This document shows, one piece after another, positions 50,989-60,237 of a stretch of 64,000 bases of DNA. Position numbers and translations under genes: made by a program. This DNA comes from a bacterium 1XD42-76. GTDB taxonomy: Bacteria; Bacillota; Clostridia; Lachnospirales; Lachnospiraceae. The notes under the pieces were generated by a model. That model saw only the letters and a program-made list of their open reading frames with translations, made no database searches and was not told where the DNA came from. Where the stretch lies: assembly GCA_009917545.1 (NCBI GenBank), contig QZDW01000017.1, positions 1 to 64,000 on the forward strand, read 5' to 3'. Positions within the stretch are counted from its first letter, which is position 1, and each line of letters opens with the position of its first letter.

Positions 50989-51507
50989 TTGGGAAAACGG
51001 TATTCTTACCATTTCGATATGCCCATTGCGGCTCGTGAAGAAAGGGAATGTTCAGTGGATGATTACGGGATATTAAATGAGATACTGGTCCGTCTGTTCA
51101 GGGATATTATGGAGATCGAGCAGAAGGCGATCATCACACCGGAATATCAGGATATCACGGGCAATGATATGCATGTGATTGAGGCAATCGGGACAGGGGA
51201 GCCAAAGAATATGTCTTCGATTGCCAGAGAGCTCTCTGTCACGGTCGGAACGCTGACGATCGCGATGAATAACCTTGTGAAGAAAGGGTATGTGCTCAGA
51301 GAGCGCGGGCAGGAGGACAGACGGGTCGTATATATCTCGCTTTCGGACAAGGGCAGAAAGGCATATGAGCACCACGCAGCCTTTCACAGGGAAATGATAC
51401 AGGCGGTAGTAACCGATTTGAACCAGGAGGAAACGGATGTGTTAATAAAGGCGCTGACAAAGCTGGACTGCTGGTTCAGGAAAAAAGAGAAAGAAACTAT
51501 AAAATAA
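50989..51507 (+). CDS. MarR family transcriptional regulator
   Basis: A 172-residue winged-helix regulator. ARELSVTVGTLTIAMNNLVKKGYV is the recognition helix region, and DRRVVYISLSDKG is the wing, with N- and C-terminal dimerisation helices. The start is uncertain: TTG 50989 has only a weak site, and an internal ATG at 51019 lacks one. It is 22 bases before the phosphofructokinase gene; many Clostridia MarR genes of this form sit next to fatty-acid synthesis genes, but none follows here. Confidence 0.85.
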   Translation: MGKRYSYHFDMPIAAREERECSVDDYGILNEILVRLFRDIMEIEQKAIITPEYQDITGNDMHVIEAIGTGEPKNMSSIARELSVTVGTLTIAMNNLVKKGYVLRERGQEDRRVVYISLSDKGRKAYEHHAAFHREMIQAVVTDLNQEETDVLIKALTKLDCWFRKKEKETIK

Positions 51508-51529
51508 TATCTTTTGAGGAGGAGATACT

Positions 51530-52768
51530 ATGAAAGGAAATGTGATTGTCGGGCAGTCTGGTGGTCCAACTGCGGCGATTAATTCAAGTCTGGCGGGGGT
51601 ATACCGCACTGCAATCGACCGGGGGGCGAAGAAGGTGTATGGAATGCTCCACGGAATTCAGGGTCTGATGGATGAAAAATATATTGACCTGTCTGAGCAT
51701 ATCAGAAATGATCTGGATGTAGAACTTTTAAAAAGAACCCCTGCCGCATATTTGGGCTCCTGCCGTTATAAGCTTCCGGAGATCCATGAGAATCCGGCAA
51801 TTTACGAAAAAATATTCGGAATTATTGAAAAGCTGGAGATTGAGTGTTTTATCTATATTGGCGGTAATGACTCGATGGATACAATTAAAAAGCTGTCTGA
51901 CTATGCCATTGTCAAGGGACATACGACGAAGTTTATTGGTGTACCCAAGACGATTGATAATGATCTGGCACTGACCGACCATACCCCGGGCTATGGCAGT
52001 GCCGCCAAGTACATCGGGACCTCGACAAAGGAAATCATCCGTGACAGCAACGCTCTGGAATATTCCAAGGGGCTTGTTACAGTGATTGAGGTCATGGGGC
52101 GGAATGCAGGATGGCTGACCGGCGCTTCAGCGCTTGCCAGAGGGGAGGACTGCGAGGGCCCGGATCTGATCTACCTGCCGGAGCTTCCGTTTGACGTGGA
52201 GATGTTTGTGGAAAAGGTAAGAAATCTTTTGGAAAAGAAGCAGTCGATTGTAGTCGCGGTATCAGAAGGAATCCGCCTGGAGGACGGCCGCTATGTCTGC
52301 GAGCTGACAGACGGGGTGGACTACGTGGATGCCTTCGGTCACAAGCAGTTAAGCGGTACGGCCAATTATCTGGCATGCCGGATTGCAAACGAGCTGGGCT
52401 GTAAGTCCAGGGGAATCGAGCTTTCCACATTGCAGCGTGCCGCATCCCATCTTGTTTCCAGAATTGATATTATCGAGGCCTTCCAGGTCGGCGGTGCTGC
52501 GGTCAAGGCTGCAGATGAGGGAGATACCGGGGAGATGGTAATCCTTGAGAGACTTTCAGACGATCCCTATCAGTGCACGACGAGCCTGAGAAATGTTCAT
52601 AAGGTATCGAACGTGGAAAAGGTTGTACCCAGAGAATGGATCAATGCGGACGGGGACTATGTGACAGAGGATTTCCTGAACTATGTCAGGCCGCTGATTC
52701 AGGGTGATGTTCCGCCGATCATGGTGGATGGAATTCCAAGACATTTGTATCACTGTGACAGGTGGTAA
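51530..52768 (+). CDS. pyrophosphate-dependent phosphofructokinase
   Basis: A 412-residue PFK that phosphorylates fructose 6-phosphate. The N-terminal GQSGGPTAAINSS, the phosphate-donor loop GGNDSM in place of the ATP-PFK GGDGS, PKTIDNDL with the catalytic Asp, and MGRNAGWL are visible. GGNDS and a Lys rather than Gly at the PKTIDND position are marks of PPi-dependent enzymes, so glycolysis here may use PPi. It starts with a strong GGAGGAG site. A terminator follows. Confidence 0.92.
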   Translation: MKGNVIVGQSGGPTAAINSSLAGVYRTAIDRGAKKVYGMLHGIQGLMDEKYIDLSEHIRNDLDVELLKRTPAAYLGSCRYKLPEIHENPAIYEKIFGIIEKLEIECFIYIGGNDSMDTIKKLSDYAIVKGHTTKFIGVPKTIDNDLALTDHTPGYGSAAKYIGTSTKEIIRDSNALEYSKGLVTVIEVMGRNAGWLTGASALARGEDCEGPDLIYLPELPFDVEMFVEKVRNLLEKKQSIVVAVSEGIRLEDGRYVCELTDGVDYVDAFGHKQLSGTANYLACRIANELGCKSRGIELSTLQRAASHLVSRIDIIEAFQVGGAAVKAADEGDTGEMVILERLSDDPYQCTTSLRNVHKVSNVEKVVPREWINADGDYVTEDFLNYVRPLIQGDVPPIMVDGIPRHLYHCDRW

Positions 52769-52785
52769 AATAAGAAAAACAAAAT

Positions 52786-52820
52786 ACCGCCCGGCAGCCT
52801 GAGTGCTGTATCCGGGCGGT
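52786..52820. terminator. bidirectional terminator between PFK and nitroreductase genes
   Basis: Perfect 9-bp stem accgcccgg (52786-52794) / ccgggcggt (52812-52820). On the minus strand it is followed by a T-rich run (tattttgttttt), suiting the nitroreductase transcript; it also lies just after the PFK gene. Confidence 0.75.
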
Positions 52821-52842
52821 GCTTGAAAGCTACTTTCCGTGC

Positions 52843-53364
52843 TTATTCGATATATTCGACTGTTCCGATGCGCTTGATAGGACGGGGCGCTGAGTCTGGA
52901 TCTGGATAGCCAAGAGCTGCCATACCAAATACCACATGATCTGCCGGGACATTGAGTTCATCAAGGATGGCGCGGATTCCCGGAGTATCGCAGATATTCT
53001 GCATCTGGTTAATCCATACAGAGCCGATACCGTAAGAGTGGGCAGCTAGGAATACATTTTCCAGGGCGCAGGCATTGTCCTCCTTGCTCCAGATTCCGTC
53101 GCGCAGATTGGACGGCATAAAGATAGCTGCCGGACAGTACATGTCGTAGCCGCCGCGCTGCAGCTCATGGCCGATCGCCTCTGTAAGACGCGTAATCATT
53201 TCCTGATTCGTGATAACTGTAAACTTCCATGTCTGCTGTCCCTTTCCACTGGGGGCACATAAGGCAGCTTCCACCAGCTTTTCCAGGATATCTCTGGGAA
53301 TCGGCTCTTTGGTAAAACTGCGGATACTTCTTCTTGTCAGGATATGTTTCATTACCTCGTTCAT
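52843..53364 (-). CDS. nitroreductase family protein
   Basis: A 173-residue FMN-dependent nitroreductase-fold protein. The RRSIRSF motif near residues 11-17 binds FMN phosphate, and APSGKGQQTW and GIGSVWI are family segments. These enzymes use NAD(P)H to reduce quinones or nitro compounds; the physiological substrate is unknown. An AGGAGGGG site precedes ATG 53364. Confidence 0.88.
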   Translation of the reverse strand: MNEVMKHILTRRSIRSFTKEPIPRDILEKLVEAALCAPSGKGQQTWKFTVITNQEMITRLTEAIGHELQRGGYDMYCPAAIFMPSNLRDGIWSKEDNACALENVFLAAHSYGIGSVWINQMQNICDTPGIRAILDELNVPADHVVFGMAALGYPDPDSAPRPIKRIGTVEYIE

Positions 53365-53395
53365 TAAAAGACCCCTCCTCTCATAATATGTCTGA

Positions 53396-53424
53396 ATTGT
53401 AGCAGAAAGCAGATGATTTGTCTA
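53396..53424 (-). promoter_or_regulatory. candidate promoter of nitroreductase gene
   Basis: On the minus strand TAGACA (53424-53419) and TACAAT (53401-53396) with a 17-base spacer. The -35 box touches the edge of repeat copy 16. Confidence 0.45.
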
Positions 53425-53425
53425 G

Positions 53426-53533
53426 TAAACCTTCCTGCGCCCGTCGGTAAGCACGCCTCTATGAATGAAGGTAATGCAGGCGCATTTGGCATCCCTGAAC
53501 TCAGATCGCCTGCGGCGATGGACTTTCATAGTA
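53426..53533 (-). repeat. dispersed two-hairpin repeat, copy 16
   Basis: Full-length reversed copy with perfect hairpin atcgcc-tgc-ggcgat. The first copy after a 40-kb repeat-free stretch. Confidence 0.85.
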
Positions 53534-53620
53534 AACCTTCCTGCGCCTGCCGGTAAGCGCGCCGTTATGAATGAAGATAATGCAGGCGTATTTGGCATCC
53601 CTGAATGTATGTCGCGCTAA
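53534..53620 (-). repeat. dispersed two-hairpin repeat, copy 17 (truncated)
   Basis: Joined directly to copy 16 and cut off at the DUF885 stop codon; the hairpin-one half is missing. Confidence 0.75.
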
Positions 53621-55476
53621 TGCGTATTCTGCTTTTGCAGCCAGTCGGAAAACCACGGGCGCATAACGCTGAAGGGGACAGGCCCCATATCAAGGAGGAA
53701 ACGGTGGAATTCCATCGGGCTGAACCGGCCTTTCAGGGTATTTTCGGCTTGTTCCCGCATCTCCATGAGTTCCACATAGCCGTTGCAGTATTCCAGATAG
53801 TTGGTGGGATTGTCAATCATGACCTGCCACAGGCGTGCGGCGCTCTCCTCATCCACCCGGAAATAGGAAGTAATAAACCTGCCCGCCTCTTCCCGGCTCC
53901 AGCCGTCATAGTTGACGCCGATATCAAGGAGGCCGTGTACACACAAAGAAATGGAGCGCAGTGCTGCACGGTAGATGCCGACTTCTTTTGGCAGTCCGTT
54001 GTCTAATGTGCAGGCATAGTTTTCGACGTAGGTAGCCCATCCTTCATTGGCTCCGGAGCAGCTCAAGAGTGCGGATAACGGCGAGGGGGCGTGGGTGCGC
54101 CAGTAGACCGTCTGATAGAGATGCCCCGGAAAGCCTTCATGGGCCAGAGTGGTATAGAGCCCGTCTGTACTGTCGGAATAGGCATTATTTATGTAGATGA
54201 CATTATGATTTACATCATCGAGCGGGGCTGTCAGGTAAAAGGCAGGGCTCAGTGCCGCTTCCAGATACGACGGCACATAGCGGATCTCGTAGCCGCATTC
54301 GGCCATTGCCGGGAATTCCTGTTTCATCTGGCGCTTCAAATCTTCCAGAATTTGCTGAGGATCCGATAAGGTAAAGGAAGCATTCTGTACATCCAGTGCC
54401 GGATTTTCTTCAAAAAGCCGGCTGATCGTAGTGAGATCTGTGTCAATCCGCCTGGCCAGGGCCTGCTTTAGCTCTTCTACCGTGTACGAGGTGCCTGTGC
54501 CTGATTTCAGCAGGTATTCATAATACCGTTTTCCATCCTTCAGATTGCAGAGGCCGCCATCCTGAATCCCCCTTCCTTTCAGGGCGTTCATGCCGGCAAT
54601 CAGGGTTTCGTAAGCAGGCAGAAAGTGTTCGCGGATAGCGGCTGTATGGCGTGCATGAAAGTCCGCTTTCTGTTCCTCTGTGAGATCAGGAAGAGTCATA
54701 AGGCGGGAGTGGAAGGTTTCCGTCAGGAAATTGTCCTCCGGATTGATCCGATAGCCTTCACAGGAGGCCAGAATTTCGTCGATGGAGGCGTCTGAAGGCG
54801 CCAGACCTGCGTCAGCCTTCTGGTTTTCAAAAGCCAGGATTTGGTTATAGTAGACATCAATCTGCGATAAGAGCGCCAGATAGTCCTCTACATCCTGGAG
54901 GGAACGGAAGGAGTACTCCGCCAACAGAATAGGGAGCTGAGCCTGGATTCCGATTGTGGGAGCCAGAGGCTGCTCATAGAGTTCCATTCCTTCCCGGAGA
55001 AGTGTGGTTTCCAGAGTATCCAGGAGTGCGTCGTATGTCTGCTTCTGTGCAGAGGAAAGCACAGAGCGGTCAAATTGCAGCAGTTGTTCCCGCAGCTGTT
55101 TGGCTTCCTGTGTCCCGGCCATCATATCATTCAGGCTGTAGGAGCCAAGAGCCGTCTCTGATTTGTCGATTCCGTATGCTTCGGGTGAGATCAGAGTGTA
55201 GTGGAGATCGAGCGTACTGGCAGCCGAAAGTTCATCACGGAATATCTCATCGCAGAAGGCATCAAATTGTGCCTGGCCGGCCTTCCCTGCGTCAGATGAT
55301 CCGGGACTGCTTTCATTTAAGCCGCTTTTTTGATGGGAGCCATCGGCTGAATAGAATTCGCCTGTTTCCCCGCCGGACCAGGCGAGGCGGTCCCTGCCGC
55401 AGGAGCAGAGAAGGAGTGAGAGGGCAGTGAGCAGGCAGAGAAAAACGGCAGAGAGCCGCCGGGGTTTTAAATTCAT
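53617..55476 (-). CDS. DUF885 family lipoprotein (zinc peptidase-like)
   Basis: A 619-residue protein with a lipoprotein signal (LLLCSCGRD; Cys near residue 27). The C-terminal half holds TLAHEGFPGHLYQ, an HExxxH-type zinc motif (H-E-G-F-P-G-H), plus GANEGWATYVENYA, both typical of DUF885. Some relatives act as dipeptidases or carboxypeptidases, but function here is not established. ATG 55476 follows GGAGG by eight bases; TTG 55491 lies in that site. Its 3' end meets a truncated repeat. Confidence 0.85.
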   Translation of the reverse strand: MNLKPRRLSAVFLCLLTALSLLLCSCGRDRLAWSGGETGEFYSADGSHQKSGLNESSPGSSDAGKAGQAQFDAFCDEIFRDELSAASTLDLHYTLISPEAYGIDKSETALGSYSLNDMMAGTQEAKQLREQLLQFDRSVLSSAQKQTYDALLDTLETTLLREGMELYEQPLAPTIGIQAQLPILLAEYSFRSLQDVEDYLALLSQIDVYYNQILAFENQKADAGLAPSDASIDEILASCEGYRINPEDNFLTETFHSRLMTLPDLTEEQKADFHARHTAAIREHFLPAYETLIAGMNALKGRGIQDGGLCNLKDGKRYYEYLLKSGTGTSYTVEELKQALARRIDTDLTTISRLFEENPALDVQNASFTLSDPQQILEDLKRQMKQEFPAMAECGYEIRYVPSYLEAALSPAFYLTAPLDDVNHNVIYINNAYSDSTDGLYTTLAHEGFPGHLYQTVYWRTHAPSPLSALLSCSGANEGWATYVENYACTLDNGLPKEVGIYRAALRSISLCVHGLLDIGVNYDGWSREEAGRFITSYFRVDEESAARLWQVMIDNPTNYLEYCNGYVELMEMREQAENTLKGRFSPMEFHRFLLDMGPVPFSVMRPWFSDWLQKQNTH

Positions 55477-55593
55477 ATACCAGACCTCCAATTCAAAAAA
55501 TTACCCTTGTATCAATATATGGGACCACCCGGCCGGATATCCGTTAATTTTTTAAATGCAGGAGAAAAATGACAGTTCCATGAAAGCCGCCGC

Positions 55594-55622
55594 TTGACAA
55601 AAAACAGATATCGGGATAGACT
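55594..55622 (+). promoter_or_regulatory. candidate promoter upstream of metG
   Basis: Perfect TTGACA at 55594-55599 and TAGACT at 55617-55622, spacer 17, about 155 bases before metG. Confidence 0.65.
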
Positions 55623-55628
55623 AGAACG

Positions 55629-55692
55629 AGAAAACAGTTTGAGGCGGCATACGGGGGAACTCGTCTTTAAGATAAAAAGACGGGCTTTTTTT
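55629..55692 (+). ncRNA. metG leader RNA ending in an intrinsic terminator
   Basis: Between the promoter and metG lies a terminator: cgtcttt (55662-55668) / aaagacg (55676-55682), then GGC and a seven-T run to 55692. RNA ending there would be about 64 bases, so this is either an attenuator or a small RNA. No T-box motif (AGGGTGGNACCGCG) is present. A second hairpin (cccggagcg / cgctcggg) overlaps the metG ribosome site region. Confidence 0.5.
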
Positions 55693-55776
55693 GTAACAGG
55701 CCCCTCACACTTCTACAAGTGAGCACCCGGAGCGATATCAGAGACAGTCCGGGACATCCGCTCGGGAGGAGAAAAC

Positions 55777-57759
55777 ATGTGCAAAAAATGTAAGAAGCCG
55801 TATTATATTTCTACGGCGATCGCCTATACGTCCGGAAAGCCGCATATCGGTAATACGTATGAGATCGTACTGGCAGACGCGATTGCGCGTTATAAGCGCG
55901 AGCAGGGATACGATGTCTATTTCCAGACAGGGACGGACGAGCATGGGCAGAAGATCGAACTTAAGGCTCAGGCCGCGGGCGTTACGCCCAAACAGTATGT
56001 GGACGAGGTAGCAGGAGAGGTTAAGAGAATATGGGATTTGATGGATACCTCGTATGATAAGTTTGTCCGTACAACGGATGAATACCACGAGAAGCAGATT
56101 CAGAAAATTTTCAAAAAACTCTGCGACCAGGGGGATATCTACAAAGGTAATTATGAGGGGCTTTACTGTACGCCATGCGAGTCCTTCTGGACTGCCTCCC
56201 AGATAGTGGACGGCAAATGCCCGGACTGTGGAGGGCCCGTGGAGCCCGCAAAGGAGGAGGCGTACTTCTTCCGTATGAGCAAGTATGCACCAAAGCTGAT
56301 TGAATATATCAACAGCCATCCGGAGTTTATTCAGCCGGTATCCAGAAAGAATGAGATGATGAATAATTTCCTGCTTCCCGGTCTGCAGGATTTGTGCGTA
56401 TCGCGCACCTCATTTACCTGGGGGATTCCGGTAGCAGAGGATCCGAAACATGTGACATATGTGTGGCTCGATGCCCTGAGTAATTATATCACGGGAATCG
56501 GCTACGACTGTGATGGCGTGAATGCGGAGATGTTTGATAAATACTGGCCTGCCGACCTGCATCTGATCGGAAAGGATATCATCCGTTTCCACACGATTTA
56601 CTGGCCGATCTTTTTAATGGCGCTCGGGCTTCCGCTGCCAAAGCAGATCTTTGGACATCCGTGGCTGCTGCAGGGCGACGGTAAGATGAGCAAGTCCAAA
56701 GGAAATGTACTCTATGCGGATACGCTGGCCGAATTTTTCGGTGTGGATGCTGTGCGTTACTTTGTGCTTCATGAGATGCCGTTTGAAAATGACGGCGTGA
56801 TTTCCTGGGAGCTTATGGTGGAGCGCATGAATTCCGACCTGGCAAATATCCTGGGCAATCTGGTTAAGCGTACCGTGTCTATGACGAATCAGTATTTTGG
56901 CGGCACGGTCGAGAACAGAAAGGCTTATGAACCAGTTGATGAGGACTTAAAGCAGACAGTTCTGGAAGCTGTGAAAAAAGCCGATGAGAAGATGGATAAG
57001 CTGAGAGTGGCGGACGCGATTACAGAGATTTTCAACATTTTCCGCCGCAGCAATAAATATATTGATGAGACGACACCCTGGACGTTAGCGAAGGACGAGG
57101 AGAAAAAGGACCGTCTGGCAACTGTGCTCTATCATCTGGCAGAGGCGATTACGATCGGCGCTTCCATGCTCAGCTCCTTTATGCCTGAGACTTCGGAGAA
57201 GATCCTTGCACAGCTTGGCACGCAGAAACGAAGTCTCGCTGAGATGAAAGAATTCGGCCTCTATCCGGACGGAAACAAGGTAGTCGGGAATCCGGAAATC
57301 CTTTTTGCCCGCCTGGATATCAAAAAGGTTCTGGAGCAGGTGGAGGCGCTCAAAGAGCCGGAAGCCGAAGAGAATATAGAAAACGAAAGCGGGGCGCAGG
57401 CAGAGGACGCTGTGATGGATGTGGAGAAAAAACCGGAGATCACATACGACGACTTTGACAGGCTTCAGTTCCAGATCGGTGAAATTGTGAAGTGTGAGGC
57501 AGTTGCAAAGTCCAAGAAGCTTCTTTGCTCACAGGTAAAGATCGGTTCGGAGACAAGACAGATTCTGAGCGGGATCAAGGCCTGGTACAAGCCAGAGGAG
57601 ATGGTGGGAAAGAAGGTCATGGTAGTTACCAATCTGAAACCCGCTAAACTGGCAGGGATGGTGTCAGAGGGCATGATCCTGTGTGCGGAGGACGATGAGG
57701 GGAATCTGGCCCTGATGACACCGGAGAAAGTGATGAAATCAGGTTCCGAGGTACGTTAG
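55777..57759 (+). CDS. metG: methionine-tRNA ligase
   Basis: A 660-residue methionyl-tRNA synthetase. HIGN in the class I signature (KPHIGNTYE), a CxxC...CxxC zinc knuckle (CTPCESF ... CPDCGG) and KMSKSKGN are all present. The C-terminal ~110 residues form a tRNA-binding EMAP-like domain (FDRLQFQIGEIVKCE ... GMILCAED) after an acidic linker. Full length. It heads the metG-traX-tatD-rsmA set in one direction. Confidence 0.95.
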   Translation: MCKKCKKPYYISTAIAYTSGKPHIGNTYEIVLADAIARYKREQGYDVYFQTGTDEHGQKIELKAQAAGVTPKQYVDEVAGEVKRIWDLMDTSYDKFVRTTDEYHEKQIQKIFKKLCDQGDIYKGNYEGLYCTPCESFWTASQIVDGKCPDCGGPVEPAKEEAYFFRMSKYAPKLIEYINSHPEFIQPVSRKNEMMNNFLLPGLQDLCVSRTSFTWGIPVAEDPKHVTYVWLDALSNYITGIGYDCDGVNAEMFDKYWPADLHLIGKDIIRFHTIYWPIFLMALGLPLPKQIFGHPWLLQGDGKMSKSKGNVLYADTLAEFFGVDAVRYFVLHEMPFENDGVISWELMVERMNSDLANILGNLVKRTVSMTNQYFGGTVENRKAYEPVDEDLKQTVLEAVKKADEKMDKLRVADAITEIFNIFRRSNKYIDETTPWTLAKDEEKKDRLATVLYHLAEAITIGASMLSSFMPETSEKILAQLGTQKRSLAEMKEFGLYPDGNKVVGNPEILFARLDIKKVLEQVEALKEPEAEENIENESGAQAEDAVMDVEKKPEITYDDFDRLQFQIGEIVKCEAVAKSKKLLCSQVKIGSETRQILSGIKAWYKPEEMVGKKVMVVTNLKPAKLAGMVSEGMILCAEDDEGNLALMTPEKVMKSGSEVR

Positions 57760-57817
57760 ACACGCATGTCAGACCAATACTCATCTGCCAAAGCGGTCAA
57801 AGGAGGCTCCGACAGGC

Positions 57818-58519
57818 GTGAAATCAGGATATACGGCATGGGATTTAAAGAAAATTGCAATCGCTGCGATGATAAGCGACCATGCGGCGGTTTCACTCCT
57901 GTATTGGACCGGCCTCTGCAAATCGCTATATGGAAACGGGGTTTACACAGCCATGCGCCTGATTGGGCGGATGGCTTTTCCCCTATATGCCTTTTTGATT
58001 GTACAGGGATTTTTCTATACGAAAAATGTAAAATATTACCGGATGAGACTGCTCCTTCTGGCCCTGGCTTCAGAGATTCCCTATAACCTGGTGGCCGGGC
58101 ATTCGTTTTTTTATCCGCAGGGACAGAATATATTATTCTTGTTTTTTACGGCTGTGCTGTGCATGGGGATTCTGGAACAACAGGATATGCAGCCTTTCGG
58201 GAAGCTTGCCGTTCTCCTGTCAGCCTGTGCGGCGGTCTTTATCCTCAGGCCGGATTACGGTTTGGGAGGGCTGATTTTTATCCTGATTCTCTATTTTTTT
58301 CGTGGAGACCCGCTAAAACGGGTATGGGCAGGCTGTATTGTGCTCCTGCTCATGTATCGGAATGACTCCGGACTCGCTTCCTGTATTGCCTTTTTCTTCA
58401 TAAACCGTTACAATGGAGAAAAGGGGAAAGACATGGGCTATCTGCCCTATGCCGTTTATCCGCTGCATATGCTGCTTTTGGCAGCGTTAGGAGAAGTATT
58501 TTATGGATTATATTTTTGA
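57818..58519 (+). CDS. TraX family membrane protein
   Basis: A 233-residue protein with seven to eight helices, matching TraX (LKKIAIAAMISDHAAV, then RLIGRMAFPLYAFLIVQGF, later YPLHMLLL). TraX acetylates F-pilin in plasmids, while chromosomal homologs in Firmicutes are of unknown, perhaps acyltransferase, role. Start is GTG 57818 with an AGGAGG site a little further away than normal. It overlaps tatD by 17 bases. Confidence 0.82.
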   Translation: MKSGYTAWDLKKIAIAAMISDHAAVSLLYWTGLCKSLYGNGVYTAMRLIGRMAFPLYAFLIVQGFFYTKNVKYYRMRLLLLALASEIPYNLVAGHSFFYPQGQNILFLFFTAVLCMGILEQQDMQPFGKLAVLLSACAAVFILRPDYGLGGLIFILILYFFRGDPLKRVWAGCIVLLLMYRNDSGLASCIAFFFINRYNGEKGKDMGYLPYAVYPLHMLLLAALGEVFYGLYF

Positions 58520-59297
58520 TACACATGCCCACTACGATGACGCAGCGTTCGACGATGACCGGGATACGCTGCTATCGGGCCTGAGAGAGCATGGAATTGG
58601 TTATGTGGTAAATGTAGGTGCAAGCCTGGCCTCTTGTGAGGCTACATTGGAGCTCACGAAACAGTATCCCTTCGTCTATGGTGCGCTGGGAGTCCACCCC
58701 AATGAGACGGGCGGGCTGTCAGAGCGGGCGCTTCAGTGGCTGAAGGAAAGCTCGCGCCAGGAAAAAATTGTGGCTATCGGGGAGATCGGTCTTGACTATT
58801 ATTGGGATGAGCCGGAGCGTACTGTGCAGAAAAAATGGTTTCTGGCCCAGCTTGCAGCCGCAAAGGAGGAGGCGCTTCCGGTGATTATCCACAGCCGTGA
58901 TGCGGCCAAAGATACGCTGGACATCATGAAAGCAGAGCGGGACGGGCTCTGCGGCGGCGTGATCCACTGCTTTTCCTACAGTGTGGAGATTGCGAGAGAA
59001 TATCTGAATATGGGTTTCTATCTGGGAATCGGGGGCGTTCTTACCTACAAAAACGCCAGGAATCTGAAAGAAGTCGTGGAGTATGCCCCGTTATCGTCGC
59101 TTGTTTTGGAGACGGATTGCCCGTACCTGACGCCGCACCCGAACCGTGGAAAGCGAAATTCTTCGCAGTATCTGCCGCTTGTTGTGGAAGCGCTGGCACA
59201 GATGAAAAAGACTGCGCCGGAGACAATCATCCAGGAGACCACGAGGAATGCGGGGAGACTTTATGGCCTGGAAACAGCGGCAGAGGATACAGATTAA
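58503..59297 (+). CDS. tatD: TatD family metal-dependent DNase
   Basis: A 264-residue TatD hydrolase with a metal-dependent TIM barrel. DTHAHYD supplies the first two His ligands, GEIGLDYYW the Glu, HSRDA and HCFSYS further His, and LETDCPYLTP the last Asp. TatD/YcfH enzymes have 3'-5' exonuclease and D-Tyr-tRNA-related activities. Overlaps traX and precedes rsmA by 15 bases, the frequent metG-tatD-rsmA order of Firmicutes. Confidence 0.93.
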   Translation: MDYIFDTHAHYDDAAFDDDRDTLLSGLREHGIGYVVNVGASLASCEATLELTKQYPFVYGALGVHPNETGGLSERALQWLKESSRQEKIVAIGEIGLDYYWDEPERTVQKKWFLAQLAAAKEEALPVIIHSRDAAKDTLDIMKAERDGLCGGVIHCFSYSVEIAREYLNMGFYLGIGGVLTYKNARNLKEVVEYAPLSSLVLETDCPYLTPHPNRGKRNSSQYLPLVVEALAQMKKTAPETIIQETTRNAGRLYGLETAAEDTD

Positions 59298-59312
59298 AAA
59301 CGGGAGGGATCT

Positions 59313-60203
59313 ATGGCAAATCTGGGAGTTCCGAAAAATACCATTGCGGTGATACAGAAATACGGATTCCTGTTCCAGAAAAAGTACGGACAGAATTTCC
59401 TGATTGATTCTCACGTGTTAGAGAAGATCATTGCCGCCGCCCGGATCACGAAAGAAGATTTTGTTCTGGAGATCGGCCCGGGGATTGGTACTATGACGCA
59501 ATATCTGGCAGAACGTGCCAGAGCCGTGACAGCAGTGGAAATTGATAAGAATCTGATACCGATTCTCGGGGAAACGCTGGCAGAATATGATAATGTTACA
59601 GTACTTAATGAGGATATTTTAAAGATTGATATCATGGAGCTTGCCGGGCGGTATAACGAGGGGCGCCCGATTAAGGTGGTGGCGAACCTTCCATATTATA
59701 TTACGACGCCGATTATTATGGGATTATTGGAAAGCAGGGTTCCCCTTGACAGTATAACGGTTATGGTGCAGAAGGAGGTAGCCCAGCGGATGCAGGGGAA
59801 GCCCGGCACAGAGGAATATGGGGCGTTGTCGTTGGCTGTGCAGTACTATGCTGAGCCGGAGATTGTGGCAAATGTGCCGCCGAACTGCTTTATTCCGCGC
59901 CCAAATGTGGGCTCGGCAGTCATCCGGCTGACGAAGCATAAAGAGGCGCCGGTCCGGGTTGCAGACGCAGAGCTGATGTTCCGGATAATACGTGCGTCAT
60001 TTAACCAGCGGAGAAAGACGCTTCAAAACAGTATCAATAATGCGCCGGAATTGCCATTTTCCAAGGAACAGGTTGCAAGGACCCTGGAAGCGATGGGGCT
60101 GCCGCCACTGGCAAGAGGGGAAGCGCTGTCGCTGGAAGAATTTGCGGGGCTTTCAGAGCGTCTGTGCCTGGAAGCGACATCAGAATCTGTAAAAGGAACA
60201 TAA
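59313..60203 (+). CDS. rsmA: 16S rRNA (adenine1518/1519-N6)-dimethyltransferase
   Basis: A 296-residue KsgA/RsmA. Visible are the N-terminal GQNFLID, the SAM-binding EIGPGIGTMT, VEIDKNL, the acceptor motif NLPYYITTP and the later FIPRPNVGSAV. It dimethylates two adenines in 16S helix 45, a step in small-subunit assembly. Full length, with a GGGAGGG ribosome site. Confidence 0.95.
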   Translation: MANLGVPKNTIAVIQKYGFLFQKKYGQNFLIDSHVLEKIIAAARITKEDFVLEIGPGIGTMTQYLAERARAVTAVEIDKNLIPILGETLAEYDNVTVLNEDILKIDIMELAGRYNEGRPIKVVANLPYYITTPIIMGLLESRVPLDSITVMVQKEVAQRMQGKPGTEEYGALSLAVQYYAEPEIVANVPPNCFIPRPNVGSAVIRLTKHKEAPVRVADAELMFRIIRASFNQRRKTLQNSINNAPELPFSKEQVARTLEAMGLPPLARGEALSLEEFAGLSERLCLEATSESVKGT

Positions 60204-60237
60204 AAAATATAATAAAACAGAGTACAGAAGGGAGAAC

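Noticed and set aside
55629-55776. T-box riboswitch before metG
   Set aside because: The AGGGTGGNACCGCG core is missing.
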